DNA of 64,000 nt from Rouxiella sp. WC2420. GTDB lineage: Bacteria; Pseudomonadota; Gammaproteobacteria; Enterobacterales; Enterobacteriaceae. This document shows, piece after piece, positions 17,784 to 27,735 of the stretch. The notes below the pieces were generated by a model that was not told the origin of the DNA, ran no database searches, and saw nothing but the letters and a program-made list of their open reading frames with translations. The stretch is from contig NZ_CP165628.1 in assembly GCF_041200025.1 (NCBI RefSeq), forward strand, positions 1,116,001 to 1,180,000, written 5' to 3'. Positions within the stretch are counted from its first letter, which is position 1; each line of letters begins with the position of its first letter. A program made the translations under genes and the position numbers.

Positions 17784-20540
17784 TCAACTTAAAAGTGTAA
17801 AATCCTCCAGTAGGCTGATGAAGTGCCGAGTTGTGTGACGCAGGCGCAGCAGGTCGTTCTCAATATCCTTGCCCTGAAACGGTTGCTTCAGCTTTTGCTC
17901 CAGCGTCAGACAAGTATTTAGCCCGGCCTCAAACTGCGTGATAGCAAAATTCCCTTTCAGTCGGTGAATACGGCTTTTGAGTTCAGCGCTATTATTTGCA
18001 TCCCAAGCTTTTTCAATCAGGCTCAAATCCTGTTCGCTGCTGTTGATCAGCTTGCTAATAATTTGGGCAATAATATCCTGCTTGCCTGCAGAGAGTGCCT
18101 GAACTTCTTTAAGATCAATCTGCCGGTTTTGCAGCATGTTCTGAATACATTCAGCGAGATCCTGCTGGGTAAGAGGTTTGGTCAAATGCGCATCCATTCC
18201 GGCGACCAGGCATTTTCTTTCCTCATGCGAGAACGCGTTCGCGGTGCAGCCAATCAGGGGAATATGACGACGGGTTTCGGCTTCAAGCTCGCGCAATTTG
18301 GCGGCAAACTGATAGCCGGAAAGCTGTGGCATCTGGCAGTCGGTAAAAATCAGGTCAACCTGCGGGTTCGCCTGCTGCAAACATTCGAGGGCCGCACCCG
18401 CGTTATCAAAAGAGGTTACGCGATGACCCAGCGCCGAAAGCTGCATTTCCATAACCAACAGATTGGCTGCAAGATCGTCAATAATCCACACTCGGTAAGC
18501 TTTTTGTACTTTGGCCGGTGTAACAGGCGGGATTGAAACAGGCTCAACAATCACGGGTATCAACGGGAGAATAACGCTAAAGGTGGAGCCTTGACCCTGC
18601 TGCGACTCAATGTCCATTTTACCCCCCATCAGGCTGACCAACTGATGGCAAATAGTTAGGCCGAGCCCGCTGCTGTCTGGTGTGGAGGAAGATAACTGAC
18701 GATAAGGTTTGATGATTCCAGGTAGTAGCAAAGCGTCGATCCCGATGCCGGTATCGCGGATGCTGATAATAATTGTCTGAAAGTTTTCTCTGGCTGAGAG
18801 GATTGCAGGCTCGGATATTTGTGCGCTGAGCGTGATGCTGCCTGAGGTAGTATATTTCACTGCGTTACTGAGTAGATTGTTGAGGATCTGCCTCATCTTG
18901 CCTTCATCCAGCAGAAAATGTTGCTCACTCAGCTCCGCAATAGCTGTTGAAAGGTGTAATCCTTTTTTTTCAGCCAACGTTTGATAAGCAGCCGCGCTGC
19001 TTTCCATTAATTCATATAGAGAAACCGCCGTGGGTTTGAGAAGCATCTCTCCGGCTTCGATTTTTGATAAATCGAGAACGTCACCAATGATCTGCAATAA
19101 CCCGCGCGACGCCTGATATGCCAGGGAAATTGGCGACTGTGGCGAAGTTTGGCGCTGACTTTCAATTTCAAGCACGCCCATGATGACATTCATCGGCGAG
19201 CGAATTTCGTGGCTCATTCGTGCCAAAAACTCACTTTTTTCATGGCTTGAGGTTTCTGCCTGACCAAGTGCCTGTTCCAGCCGTTGCTCCAGCAGAATCC
19301 GTTCCGTCATGTCATACCAGCCAATGACCAGCCCCTGCGGCTGCATGGCGGTGTTGCTATAGGGCGTTATCCAACCGGCGATGCTGCGGGGCTGTTGATG
19401 CAGGGTAAAATCAGCCTCAAAAAATTGCGGCCTGGCATTCATACTGGCCTTGACCAGCCCGGCAGTTTCCAGAGCCGGTGAAGAAAAAAACTGTTGGTTA
19501 AGGTTTTCAACCGGAATGCCAACAATTGATAACCGGCAACTTTGCAGGCTTTTGCACAACGCCTGATTAACATGAGTAATGATGCCAGCAGTATTGCAGA
19601 CCAGAACGGGAGTAGAGAGGCTATTCAGTAACGTTTCCCAAAACTTGACCCCATCTTTCAAACGGCGTTCGCTTTGACGTCGAAGAACAATTTGTCCTAT
19701 CAGCAAACTGATTAAAAATAGCGAAACTACGCTGACGATTACAGCGGCTATATCGAAGTTGCGATGATTTTGTTTAAGCAGCGGCACAATATTCATCAGC
19801 GTCAGTACTGTGTAATTACGAAGCAATAGTTTGTTAATTTCGTCCTGCGGCAGGTGCTGGATGGCGCTATTGAGTGTTGCCAGAGTTGTGGGATCGTCGT
19901 TACGCAAACGCAGGCGGGTCCAAGTAACCAGAGTATCCACGTTATTAACCCTAAGCTGCCCGGGGAAAACATTATTATTCAATACATTAGCAGCCGCCTG
20001 GCGACAGAATACGCCTTCGGCAGCACCCGCTTTAAGCAGGGACACTGCTTCGCTTAGTGAAGGGCTAAAAATAAGGGTTATCTTCGGATAGCGCTGCCTC
20101 AGGGCCTGAATCGGCGCATCGCTGACAACCACAATTCTTATATCATTCAAGTCATTGAGGTCGTCTTCCAGCGCAGGGCTGCGGTTGGCCAGTGAAAGCA
20201 TTCGCCAATGTGTGCTATACAGCGGTTGCGTTTCGACGTCACCCGCCGCAGCTTCAGTGACGACTCCCTCGACAAAGAAAGCATCAATTTTGTGTTGTTC
20301 CAGCAGGCTATTTTTTAATAAATTCGCTGCAACACTTTTTGGAGACAGGCTCAGCTGGCTATTTTTAAGATTTTCATTGAGCAGAGAAATCAGGCTCGGT
20401 TGAGTATCATCATTTTGGATTTGAGTATTGATTTCACTATAGCGAGGGTTAACGGCATCTATCGCCACACGTAAATTCACCTCCGCATGGGAAAGGCATG
20501 GCATCAGCGCCAGGAGCAACACTGCAAACCTGAGTTTCAT
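17784..20540 (-). CDS. Hybrid sensor histidine kinase, BvgS/EvgS-like
   Basis: 918 residues with a full unorthodox phosphorelay layout: signal peptide (1-19), periplasmic family-3 solute-binding-like sensor (~20-255), TM (~268-290), PAS (~300-410), HisKA with [14 protein letters not shown] (~440), HATPase ([21 protein letters not shown]; ~550-655), receiver with phospho-Asp in [13 protein letters not shown] (~740), and C-terminal HPt with HRLKGNFA (~870). It phosphorylates the LuxR-type regulator encoded immediately upstream (ATGA overlap). The ligand is unknown. Confidence 0.93.
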   Translation of the reverse strand: MKLRFAVLLLALMPCLSHAEVNLRVAIDAVNPRYSEINTQIQNDDTQPSLISLLNENLKNSQLSLSPKSVAANLLKNSLLEQHKIDAFFVEGVVTEAAAGDVETQPLYSTHWRMLSLANRSPALEDDLNDLNDIRIVVVSDAPIQALRQRYPKITLIFSPSLSEAVSLLKAGAAEGVFCRQAAANVLNNNVFPGQLRVNNVDTLVTWTRLRLRNDDPTTLATLNSAIQHLPQDEINKLLLRNYTVLTLMNIVPLLKQNHRNFDIAAVIVSVVSLFLISLLIGQIVLRRQSERRLKDGVKFWETLLNSLSTPVLVCNTAGIITHVNQALCKSLQSCRLSIVGIPVENLNQQFFSSPALETAGLVKASMNARPQFFEADFTLHQQPRSIAGWITPYSNTAMQPQGLVIGWYDMTERILLEQRLEQALGQAETSSHEKSEFLARMSHEIRSPMNVIMGVLEIESQRQTSPQSPISLAYQASRGLLQIIGDVLDLSKIEAGEMLLKPTAVSLYELMESSAAAYQTLAEKKGLHLSTAIAELSEQHFLLDEGKMRQILNNLLSNAVKYTTSGSITLSAQISEPAILSARENFQTIIISIRDTGIGIDALLLPGIIKPYRQLSSSTPDSSGLGLTICHQLVSLMGGKMDIESQQGQGSTFSVILPLIPVIVEPVSIPPVTPAKVQKAYRVWIIDDLAANLLVMEMQLSALGHRVTSFDNAGAALECLQQANPQVDLIFTDCQMPQLSGYQFAAKLRELEAETRRHIPLIGCTANAFSHEERKCLVAGMDAHLTKPLTQQDLAECIQNMLQNRQIDLKEVQALSAGKQDIIAQIISKLINSSEQDLSLIEKAWDANNSAELKSRIHRLKGNFAITQFEAGLNTCLTLEQKLKQPFQGKDIENDLLRLRHTTRHFISLLEDFTLLS

Positions 20541-21172
20541 AGGTCGATCTTTAGAAGATATTCGAACAGGTCCGCATCGGTAGTTAATCCTAATTTATTC
20601 ATTGCGCTCTTTTTCTGCCCGCTGATGGTTTGCTTGGAGCGGTGCAACATCTGCGCAATCTGTTTCACAGTTTGGCCCTGTTTCATTAAACGCATAACCT
20701 CAGTCTCTTTAGGACTCAGTTGCCATTTTTGCGAATAACCTGTGGCAGCCAATGTTTTTGCCAGCTGAGCTTTGCTATTTCGTGCCAAATCCATTCCCTG
20801 CAGTAAAGACTTAAGACAGAGATGAAGCTCGGTACTAAGGCTTTGCTTATTGATTACCGCGATAACTCCCGATTTAAGCATAACGTTGGCAATTGCCTGA
20901 TTTGATAAAACGCTGATCACAATAATCGGCAAATTAGGATAAATACGGCGTAGGAACTGGATGAGATGCAGGCCGTCCGTATGCTGCGTACCCGGCATGG
21001 TGAAATCAGTTAATAACAGGTCGGGTTGAGAACTTTTAAGTGATGCCAGCAGCTCATCGACATTGCTTGCGGTACCAATAATCCGATAATCATTGGCAAA
21101 TTGTGTTTCCAGCAACGTTTTTAGCCCAAGTAAATAGACTGGATGATCGTCGGCAATCAGCACTGTTTTCAT
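20537..21172 (-). CDS. LuxR/NarL-family response regulator (EvgA/BvgA-like)
   Basis: 211 residues: receiver domain with acidic pocket ADDHP, phospho-Asp in LLLTDFTMPG (near 57), conserved Lys in INKQS; C-terminal LuxR helix-turn-helix LSPKETEVMRLMKQGQTVKQ (near 150-170). It is the partner of the hybrid kinase and overlaps both neighbours by 4 bp (ATGA). Confidence 0.93.
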   Translation of the reverse strand: MKTVLIADDHPVYLLGLKTLLETQFANDYRIIGTASNVDELLASLKSSQPDLLLTDFTMPGTQHTDGLHLIQFLRRIYPNLPIIVISVLSNQAIANVMLKSGVIAVINKQSLSTELHLCLKSLLQGMDLARNSKAQLAKTLAATGYSQKWQLSPKETEVMRLMKQGQTVKQIAQMLHRSKQTISGQKKSAMNKLGLTTDADLFEYLLKIDL

Positions 21173-22458
21173 ATTATGTGCCCTGTAGGCGAAGAAGGGA
21201 TGTGCTCTGGGACAATCAATATGCCATTCAACATCTTATTAGCATTACTGTGCTGGTCACTGAGCATTGCAATGTAAGCCTGACTGAAAGCAGTGCCATC
21301 CAATATGAGACGAACGGAGCGCGAGAACGGAGTTGCTCCGGTTTTGTTTATTCCATTAAACCAGGGCAGGAGGATATCCCGGTCTTCAGGATGCATCCTG
21401 CCTAACATTTGCGACGGTGTAGTCAGATTATTAATCGGAAAATTATTAATACTGTCTATTAGTTCTGTCCACACCCATTTTTGCTGGGTAATGTTTACAC
21501 GAAAAGAATAACGTTGTTGATGAGAAGACACACAATGGCTCAGCAGCATTAACTGGTCGCTCTGTGCTCTCGAAAGATGAATATCGTTTGTCCCGGCGCG
21601 TATCAGCGTAGAGAAAATAAATATTGCTAAAAGATAGAGTTGTGAAGCAATGATCCCGCTATTACCGGTATAGTCGTCAGCCGCAAAGATTCCTTGATTA
21701 TAAATTGTAGTTAGGCTGATGATAAAGGCAAGAGATATAAATAGGAGTGAAAGCTTTGATGTGGAAATGAACAAAGAAGAAAGCAAAGTAAAGCCAAAAA
21801 GAAAATAGATCAATGGTTCAATCAATGTAGCATTCTGAAGGTCTTCCATTCTCGGTGAAAATAGTACCAGGGTAAGCGCTGGGATTACTATTAACAGGAG
21901 CAGGCTGCTTTTAGGATTTGAATCTGGACTAAAGGAAGAGCTCAATGATTTTATAGCAAAAAATGGTGCAAATGCCAGGCATCCTGTTGCATTTGAAATG
22001 CTCCAGATAATGAAATGAGAAAATAGGGTTGGATAGCCAAGTATGCGTAATGAATAAAAGGTGGAGATACCTCCGAACATACTGGCAATCAGAACGATGG
22101 CAATAAATATTGCTGTCAGATTTAATCTGCTCGTCACGCCGCTGTCTTTAAGAATTATTTTCCAGATATGCGCACTTAAACACAGAACAATAAGATCATT
22201 TAGTGCAAAGACTAGGGAAATATTCATCGGACGTTGATGCAGAATACTGACTAAAATGTGCAGTATCCCAGTGCTGACCAGCCATAGCGGCCAACGAGAT
22301 ATTGGAGCGGAGCACAGTACGCCTAGCGTTAGCCCTGCAGGAAGCCAAATGGCAGATGAAAGACTTCCATTGTCTCTTGTTTCAAGACAAAGAAAAGCCA
22401 GAGAAAAATAGCAAACACAAAACAGCAACCATTTCAGTGGAAAAGTCCATTTAATCAT
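21169..22458 (-). CDS. MASE1-domain membrane sensor protein, no output domain
   Basis: 429 residues. About eight TM helices form a MASE1-type sensor (SSAIWLPAGLTLGVLC near residue 35, SNATGCLAFAPFFAIKSL near 160), followed by a ~120-residue cytoplasmic PAS-like part (MLGRMHPEDRDILLPWF). No GGDEF, EAL, kinase or HTH domain follows, unlike most MASE1 proteins. As first gene of the overlapping three-gene operon it probably modulates the kinase. The ATG at 22458 (MIKWTF) is chosen over the GTG at 22494. Confidence 0.82.
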   Translation of the reverse strand: MIKWTFPLKWLLFCVCYFSLAFLCLETRDNGSLSSAIWLPAGLTLGVLCSAPISRWPLWLVSTGILHILVSILHQRPMNISLVFALNDLIVLCLSAHIWKIILKDSGVTSRLNLTAIFIAIVLIASMFGGISTFYSLRILGYPTLFSHFIIWSISNATGCLAFAPFFAIKSLSSSFSPDSNPKSSLLLLIVIPALTLVLFSPRMEDLQNATLIEPLIYFLFGFTLLSSLFISTSKLSLLFISLAFIISLTTIYNQGIFAADDYTGNSGIIASQLYLLAIFIFSTLIRAGTNDIHLSRAQSDQLMLLSHCVSSHQQRYSFRVNITQQKWVWTELIDSINNFPINNLTTPSQMLGRMHPEDRDILLPWFNGINKTGATPFSRSVRLILDGTAFSQAYIAMLSDQHSNANKMLNGILIVPEHIPSSPTGHII

Positions 22459-22477
22459 TAGACTATCTCTTGGGTAA

Positions 22478-22495
22478 CGTGAGCGCAGGCTCACG
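22478..22495. repeat. Hairpin in leader of the MASE1 operon
   Basis: Perfect 7-bp inverted repeat CGTGAGC-N4-GCTCACG, 20 bp upstream of the MASE1 start codon. No T run follows in either direction, so an operator or mRNA hairpin is likelier than a terminator. Confidence 0.5.
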
Positions 22496-22544
22496 AGATC
22501 TTAAGTATACAGTCTTCATGGATAGAATGACTCAATCTAATAAA

Positions 22545-23006
22545 TTAACGGTAAAGTGATTTAGTCACCATAGAAAGAGCTGCAGTAAAACAAGCGCCTA
22601 GCGCTGCTAGAGTGAAAGTTTTCTTGGCCTGGCTGATCGTTATTGGCTGGACAGTTTCTTCTATTTTCGGTAATAACGAGAGGTCGAGCATTGCACCATG
22701 CCTTGGTATGGTTCGCAGCATCGCTTTGGGAAGGTTATTTTCCAATAATAAATTACGAAACTTATGAATCAGCTGATGATAGTTATTATCGCTGACCATA
22801 CCTGCCTGTTCATACCAGACGATATTTATTATATCATTTTTTTGAGTAATACCTTTAAGCAGGCAAATAACTAATCGTTTGTGTTTTTCCGTGATTTCAA
22901 AACACTGACTGTTGATGGTCATTTTATTTCCTTTACATTCGATCTCCGAAAAGTCTGCAAAGGGCTCATTTAATAAAATAGAAGGTACTTGATATTTTGT
23001 GTTCAC
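22545..23006 (-). CDS. ToxR/CadC-like winged-helix regulator with C-terminal membrane anchor
   Basis: 153 residues. The N-terminal OmpR-type winged helix (ITEKHKRLVICLLKGITQKNDI, then NNYHQLIHKFRNLL) is followed by a short linker and one C-terminal TM helix (LAALGACFTAALSMV) with few residues beyond it. This is a membrane-tethered regulator lacking a periplasmic sensor domain. The GTG start at 23006 follows CGGATACTCAC. It lies 87 bp upstream of the MASE1 gene on the same strand and may belong to that circuit. Confidence 0.75.
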   Translation of the reverse strand: MNTKYQVPSILLNEPFADFSEIECKGNKMTINSQCFEITEKHKRLVICLLKGITQKNDIINIVWYEQAGMVSDNNYHQLIHKFRNLLLENNLPKAMLRTIPRHGAMLDLSLLPKIEETVQPITISQAKKTFTLAALGACFTAALSMVTKSLYR

Positions 23007-23341
23007 GTGAGTATCCGAATGGTTAGATTAAGTTTCAATAAACAAAAACTAAAAATAAAATAAACGAAGGTATAAGATGAATGACCCCTCTTAATATCAT
23101 TTAAATAAGGGTTTTAAGATAACCTTCGATTGTGAAACTAGAAGTATTTAATAGCAAAGCAGAATGGTTTACAACGATATTTACCCGTTATGAAGGATTT
23201 CCGTACTCGTCCTAGTCGTTGGTAAATGTTTAATATCGATAAGAAGTTAATTAATTTTTAAATAATTATCAGGAATAAAAAGAAAATTTAAGGGTGAGAT
23301 TGCGACCAGCTGGGGCAGCTGGCCAGCAAGCTTGCAAAAAT
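23007..23341. other. AT-rich intergenic region
   Basis: Upstream of the membrane-tethered regulator. Only AT-rich sequence (likely promoter and possible H-NS target) was seen; no convincing ORF or RNA structure. Confidence 0.4.
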
Positions 23342-23542
23342 TTAGTCAGGCATCAGGGCGTTGAAGTCTTCTTCATAAAGTGCCTTGCACTGCTCCATAA
23401 ATTCGGGATAGCCCAATTCAGAAGTTTGTACTTCACGACCCAGTCGGGTTTCCAAATCGGTATGAAACCATTCAAATTCGCCATGCAGGATGCCGGTAAA
23501 ACCGGTGAGGATAATGCACTGCTGCTGGTTTAGTTTGGTCAC
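23342..23542 (-). CDS. Small DUF7736-like hypothetical protein
   Basis: 66 residues (starts VTKLNQQQC, with M encoded by GTG; contains ILTGFTGILHGEFEWFHTDL and ends NALMPD). The pattern resembles small phage-derived proteins of the DUF7736 type (xTGFTGxLxxDFxxFHxDxExRLGRxVxT). The GTG at 23542 is preceded by AAGGAGCCTCA, a strong ribosome site, so the 30-codon upstream extension is rejected. Possibly a domesticated phage gene; function unknown. Confidence 0.65.
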   Translation of the reverse strand: MTKLNQQQCIILTGFTGILHGEFEWFHTDLETRLGREVQTSELGYPEFMEQCKALYEEDFNALMPD

Positions 23543-23713
23543 TGAGGCTCCTTGATAGGCATGGTCTTGATAGCCATTGCATAATGACAAATAAATGGAA
23601 AATCTTTTAACGTTCTCGCAGGCATTGTGCATCAGGAGAGGGGGAGGAACAACAGGAGTGCTCGGAAGTTGAATTTGGGCTTAACAAACAGCTAAAAAGT
23701 GCTCATTTATTAA

Positions 23714-23731
23714 ACGTGATATTGATCACAC
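23714..23731. promoter_or_regulatory. CRP/FNR-type binding site
   Basis: The core GTGAT-ATTG-ATCAC at 23716-23729 matches the CRP half-sites exactly and FNR at 8 of 10. It lies between the DUF7736-like gene (minus) and the mini-protein gene at 23994 (plus), in a ~450-bp gap otherwise without recognisable features. Confidence 0.6.
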
Positions 23732-23993
23732 TTAAGCTTTTTGTTATTACTAGCGCCAATGTTGGTAGCTGCAAAATTTGAGGCTGAAGCGTGCTAAGAT
23801 TCCCCTCTATTTTATGCGAGACGGATTTCTTTTGGCTTGCTTTCATTGCTTTGAATTTTAAAGGTTTTTTGCATGTTTTAGTGCGGTAAGTCTGGCATTA
23901 ATCACAAATATGGACTTACTGTTAATGGCGCAGGTAGCAAAAAACCAGGTTACAGGAGGGCGACTGCTCCCTTATCTTTGTTCTGAGGTTCGT

Positions 23994-24086
23994 ATGCTGA
24001 AATTGGTTATTTATTCCAGCCTCGCGGTACTGCTGGCCAACCTAGTGATTGACCTGCCGTTTGTACTGGAATCGAGTGGTTTTTAA
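23994..24086 (+). CDS. 30-residue hydrophobic mini-protein
   Basis: MLKLVIYSSLAVLLANLVID then LPFVLESSGF: one membrane-length hydrophobic helix. Preceded by TGAGGTTCGT, a well-placed ribosome site. Not recognised as a named family. It is convergent with another mini-protein gene 27 bp away. Expression is unproven. Confidence 0.45.
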   Translation: MLKLVIYSSLAVLLANLVIDLPFVLESSGF

Positions 24087-24113
24087 AACCACCCTCAGGA
24101 GCACCGTTTAGGA

Positions 24114-24224
24114 TCAGAACATCAATTCCCAAACGATGATGGCAACGATTGCCAGCATGGCGACCATCACTTCAACGTCTTGAATGGTGACTCTGCTTTG
24201 CGTTTTAATGTGTGCGATGTTCAT
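24114..24224 (-). CDS. 36-residue single-TM mini-protein
   Basis: Begins MNIAHIKTQSRVTIQDVEVM and ends with a hydrophobic helix AMLAIVAIIVWELMF. A very strong ribosome site (GGAGGGGTCAAAA) precedes the ATG at 24224. An FNR-like site lies ~60 bp upstream of the start. Likely an inner-membrane mini-protein induced by oxygen limitation; function unknown. Confidence 0.6.
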   Translation of the reverse strand: MNIAHIKTQSRVTIQDVEVMVAMLAIVAIIVWELMF

Positions 24225-24278
24225 TTTTGACCCCTCCATTTGTTTGACAAATAGTGGCGTTAATTTGGACATTATGTC

Positions 24279-24292
24279 GTGATGTAGATCAA
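24279..24292 (-). promoter_or_regulatory. FNR-like site upstream of 36-residue mini-protein
   Basis: Reads TTGAT-CTAC-ATCAC on the minus strand, 9 of 10 matches to the FNR consensus TTGAT-N4-ATCAA. A -10-like CACTAT at 24251-24256 would place the site near -41.5. Confidence 0.5.
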
Positions 24293-24573
24293 ACTCGGCA
24301 AAAGAAGCTTTCATATTTTTTAACAAGACTACGCAAGTATGTTAAATAAAATAATGCTTGCGTAAGTTTTTCCTACGTGCGTTAATGCACTCCTCGGTTT
24401 GTAGTACAGACCTTATGAAAGCAATTTTAGTAAAGTAGTTCACTGTATTAGCGTTATCCTCACTAGATATCTCTTCACCGCGAATTTCCTTCTTTAGTGC
24501 CCCATAAGTATCACAACTAAAAAAACAGACCTCCCTCGCCCCTATGGCGGCTAAATATTGAAAGGAAATTATT
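24293..24573 (+). other. Leader region of cold-shock gene
   Basis: Long gene-free DNA before the csp ATG, as in cspA-family genes whose mRNAs have ~150-nt structured 5' leaders. The exact promoter and cold box cannot be placed with confidence. AAGGAAATTATT is the ribosome site. Confidence 0.45.
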
Positions 24574-24786
24574 ATGTCTACTAAAATGACTGGTTTGGTG
24601 AAGTGGTTTGACGCTGGTAAAGGTTTTGGTTTTATTTCTCCTGCAGACGGCAGCAAAGATGTGTTCGTTCACTTCTCTGCAATCCAGAGCAGCGATTTCA
24701 AAACTCTTGATGAAGGTCAAAAAGTTGAGTTCTCTATCGAGAACGGCGCTAAAGGCCCATCAGCAGTAAACGTTGTTGCACTGTAA
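24574..24786 (+). CDS. CspA-family cold-shock protein
   Basis: 70-residue OB-fold RNA chaperone with RNP1 KGFGFISP and RNP2 DVFVHFSAI. The N-terminus [20 protein letters not shown] places it with CspA/CspB/CspG, not CspE/CspC. It binds single-stranded nucleic acid and antiterminates transcription. Long leader and its own terminator, so monocistronic. Confidence 0.95.
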   Translation: MSTKMTGLVKWFDAGKGFGFISPADGSKDVFVHFSAIQSSDFKTLDEGQKVEFSIENGAKGPSAVNVVAL

Positions 24787-24860
24787 TAAGTGAACAGCGC
24801 GGCATACTTACAGTAGCGATGACGGCATAGCCCGAGCAGTTAAGTAAGCCCAAGCTAAAG

Positions 24861-24883
24861 AACCCGCCAATGGCGGGTTTTTG
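24861..24883 (+). terminator. Terminator of cold-shock gene
   Basis: Hairpin AACCCGCC-AAT-GGCGGGTT followed by TTT, ~75 bp past the stop. Confidence 0.88.
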
Positions 24884-24902
24884 CATTTTGGAAAAAGATG
24901 AT

Positions 24903-25946
24903 TCAAGTGTTTTGCTTTGCCTGATTAATATGCTGATAAGTCACCAGCTTGGTAAGCACCACAGAAGCCAATGCCATTATCCCGCCTAATAACGTTGCCT
25001 CCATTCTTTGTTCCGCGATATTGCCTTGCGCGATACTAATGCCTGAAAGCATGAAGATAATCATCATCGTAATGAAAAATGTGAAAATAGCGTAGACTTT
25101 TGGCGTCAGGGAATAAGACATGCTGATGGCGATGAGAGCCGAGGCAAGAAAGGCTGCTACGATAATTATTGGCTGCTGCCAATAAGTACTTAATGCCCCA
25201 GCCGCTAATCCGCCAATGAATGTGCCCATAATTCTCGCTGGAACTCTGAGTAGGGATTCATGGTAATCATTACGCAGGCAAATCAGGAGTGTCATTTCAG
25301 CCCAATAGCTATGCTGAATACTTATGGTGCGATCGATAAAAATCGTCAGGCCCATGGCAATAACGCCAAACGTAATTGACCATTTAAGATGAATACGATG
25401 CTGGTTCAACAGGCTCAACTGTTTGGGAAAACGAAGAGACTTGAAGCTGCTTAGTTCATGGCGGTTAAATCGTAGCCCCTGAAAGAACAGTCCTAGAGAG
25501 AAAATCTGCAATACACTGCCTATTCCCATCAAGGCTGCGCGATCTGCTGCCTGTTGCAACGAACCGGGGAAAAATCCTGCTACCAGAAAAGCGATACTGG
25601 ACTGTAAAAAAATCCATCCAACGCTGCTGTTGATATCAGAAATTACTATGTAAAGCCCTGTCAACAGCACCGCACCAGCCATATATAACATATGAGAATT
25701 GCCTGCCAGACTACCTAATATCGCGGCAATACTGAGGCCGAAAGCGGTGGCCATCAGTACCACGAAGGTCGAACCTTTCCAGGTTTTGTTGGCACCAAAG
25801 GACAAAGAGAGTGCGCCGCTGGCCATCAGCGTAGCCTGCGCCTGCCTATTAAAATAAAAACCCAGGGCGATAATCAGCATGATTGCCGGTAAACAACAAA
25901 GGGCTAACAGGATATTGTGTCGGGTTCCTGGTGGAATATTAATCAA
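24903..25946 (-). CDS. FUSC-type (aromatic acid exporter-like) membrane protein
   Basis: 347 residues in two repeated blocks of about five or six TM helices, the half-size version of FUSC/AaeB-type exporters (RVPARIMGTFIGGLAAGAL near residue 235, SYWAEMTLLICLRNDYHESLLR near 215). A TTG start at 25946 is supported by TGGAGAACTAAAGT. Presumed exporter of small organic acids; substrate unknown. Confidence 0.75.
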   Translation of the reverse strand: MINIPPGTRHNILLALCCLPAIMLIIALGFYFNRQAQATLMASGALSLSFGANKTWKGSTFVVLMATAFGLSIAAILGSLAGNSHMLYMAGAVLLTGLYIVISDINSSVGWIFLQSSIAFLVAGFFPGSLQQAADRAALMGIGSVLQIFSLGLFFQGLRFNRHELSSFKSLRFPKQLSLLNQHRIHLKWSITFGVIAMGLTIFIDRTISIQHSYWAEMTLLICLRNDYHESLLRVPARIMGTFIGGLAAGALSTYWQQPIIIVAAFLASALIAISMSYSLTPKVYAIFTFFITMMIIFMLSGISIAQGNIAEQRMEATLLGGIMALASVVLTKLVTYQHINQAKQNT

Positions 25947-26220
25947 ACTTTAGTTCTCCAGGAAAAAGTAACCAAGGCAGCAAAGTATTCCTCTGCGAAA
26001 AGCGTTAATTGCTAAAAAAGCCTTAAAGCGTAACACGGATTTTAACAGCAGACCTGTAGAGGACAGTAACAGAGGAGTGCAAATTGTTAATTTTGATCCA
26101 CCCGCAATAGTCGTCATTTTTTTGTAATGATTGAGTCATGTTGGTGTGGGAGCCAGGTCCATACACTGGCCCACATGGTGCAGCAGCAACCTAAACATCA
26201 ACTGTCATTAAGGAAAAATC

Positions 26221-26991
26221 ATGAAAACTTCATTTAAAAAACGTCTGATTACTTCTTCTATTACTGCGCTTTTATTGGCTGGCGCAGCGGCTCCCGCACT
26301 GGCAGCACCGGTTAAAAATATTGTCCTGGTGCATGGCGCGTTTGTTGGCGGTTCAGGCTGGCGTCCGGTATACGATATTTTGACCAAAGACGGTTATAAC
26401 GTCACTCTGGTGCAAGAGCCGCTGACTTCATTTCCTGACGATGTTACCGCGACCAAACGGATTCTTGATGAGCAAAATGGCCCGGCTATCCTGGTTGGAC
26501 ACAGCTACGGCGGCGCGATAATTACTGAAGCCGGTAATGATTCTCACGTTGCAGGGCTGGTTTATATTGCTGCGCATGCTCTGGATGCCGGTGAAACAGA
26601 AGCCAGCAATGGCAAAAAATTTCCCAATACCGCGCGGCCTTTTGTTAAATCCCCCGATGGATATTTAACCATCAAGCCAGAAAATTTCCCGGCTGATTTC
26701 GCCGCCGATCTGCCGTTAAAAGAGGCAGAATTTGAAGCACATGCGCAGATGCCAACTAATGCCAGCGTGTTTACTGCCAATATTCCAGACCCGGCGTGGA
26801 AGGTAAAACCGAGTTGGTATATGGTGGCTGAGTCCGACAAAATTATTAACCCGAATCTGGAGCGTATGTACGCCGCCCGCGCTCACAGCCATAAGGTGGA
26901 AATTCCAGGTGCAAGCCATTCACTATATGAATCACATCCGAAAGAAGTTGCTGCGTTGATCGAGCAGGCTGCGCAACACGCACTGAAATAA
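26221..26991 (+). CDS. Secreted alpha/beta hydrolase
   Basis: 256 residues with a clear signal peptide (KKRLITSSITALLLAGAAAP, cleavage after ALA near residue 29) and an MES/esterase-like alpha/beta fold: VLVHGAFVGGSGW, nucleophile GHSYGG (near 93), catalytic His in GASHSLYESHP (near 235). Periplasmic esterase-like enzyme with unknown substrate. The ATG follows AAGGAAAAATC. Followed by a two-component pair after 69 bp. Confidence 0.85.
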   Translation: MKTSFKKRLITSSITALLLAGAAAPALAAPVKNIVLVHGAFVGGSGWRPVYDILTKDGYNVTLVQEPLTSFPDDVTATKRILDEQNGPAILVGHSYGGAIITEAGNDSHVAGLVYIAAHALDAGETEASNGKKFPNTARPFVKSPDGYLTIKPENFPADFAADLPLKEAEFEAHAQMPTNASVFTANIPDPAWKVKPSWYMVAESDKIINPNLERMYAARAHSHKVEIPGASHSLYESHPKEVAALIEQAAQHALK

Positions 26992-27015
26992 CATTGTTGA
27001 TGATGATTGAGGGCT

Positions 27016-27034
27016 GGGCGCAATGTTTGCGCCC
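27016..27034. repeat. Strong hairpin between hydrolase and response regulator
   Basis: Perfect 8-bp stem GGGCGCAA-TGT-TTGCGCCC. There is no T run after it, so it may be an mRNA-stabilising or partial-attenuation hairpin, or an operator. Confidence 0.5.
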
Positions 27035-27060
27035 GCTGTTATCGGCTCGTAGGAGATCAC

Positions 27061-27735
27061 ATGAGAATTCTGGTTATTGAAGATGAGCCTAAAGCCGGCG
27101 AATACATGCGCAATGGCCTGACCGAGGCGGGATATGTGGTAGATGTGGCGGCCAATGGTCTTGACGGGCTGCATCTGGCGCAGGAATTTCTTTACGACTT
27201 AATCCTTCTTGATGTGATGATGCCGGAAATGGATGGCTGGGAAGTCATGAAAAGGCTGGATAAACAGGTCAAAACGCCGGTGCTTTTTCTGACCGCGCGC
27301 GGCACTCTGGAAGATAAACTCAAAGGGCTGGATCTCGGTGCCGATGATTATCTGGTCAAACCTTTTTCTTTTGCCGAGCTTCTTGCGCGTATTCGCGTTG
27401 CTCTGCGTCGTGGCGTTCAGATCAAACAAGAAGAGCTGCTGGAGCTAGCCGATTTGCAGATTGATATTCCCAAGCGCCGAGTTATTCGCGATGGGAATCG
27501 TATTACTCTTACCAATAAAGAATTTAACCTTCTACATCTTTTTATGTTGCATGAAGGGCAGGTATTGTCACGATCGGTAATTGCCTCAAGGGTCTGGGAC
27601 ATGAATTTTGATAGTGATACGAACGTAGTGGATGTCGCCGTGCGTCGATTGCGGCAGAAAATTGACGATCCCTTTGAAATCAAGCTAATCCACACCGTAC
27701 ACGGCGTGGGTTACCGTTGTGAAAATGAATCATGA
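27061..27735 (+). CDS. OmpR-family response regulator, CusR-like
   Basis: 224 residues: receiver (EDEPKAG, phospho-Asp in [16 protein letters not shown] near 51, Lys in VKPFSF near 101) and winged helix ending [10 protein letters not shown]...[12 protein letters not shown]. Closest in type to heavy-metal regulators CusR/PcoR/CopR. The ATG at 27061 follows AGGAGATCAC. Overlaps its sensor kinase by 4 bp. No metal-efflux genes are adjacent, so the signal may be different. Confidence 0.9.
   Translation: MRILVIEDEPKAGEYMRNGLTEAGYVVDVAANGLDGLHLAQEFLYDLILLDVMMPEMDGWEVMKRLDKQVKTPVLFLTARGTLEDKLKGLDLGADDYLVKPFSFAELLARIRVALRRGVQIKQEELLELADLQIDIPKRRVIRDGNRITLTNKEFNLLHLFMLHEGQVLSRSVIASRVWDMNFDSDTNVVDVAVRRLRQKIDDPFEIKLIHTVHGVGYRCENES

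Noticed and set aside
24342..24656. 104-codon minus-strand ORF over the cold-shock leader
   Set aside because: It lies antisense to the csp leader and coding region, lacks a ribosome site and has no family-like sequence.
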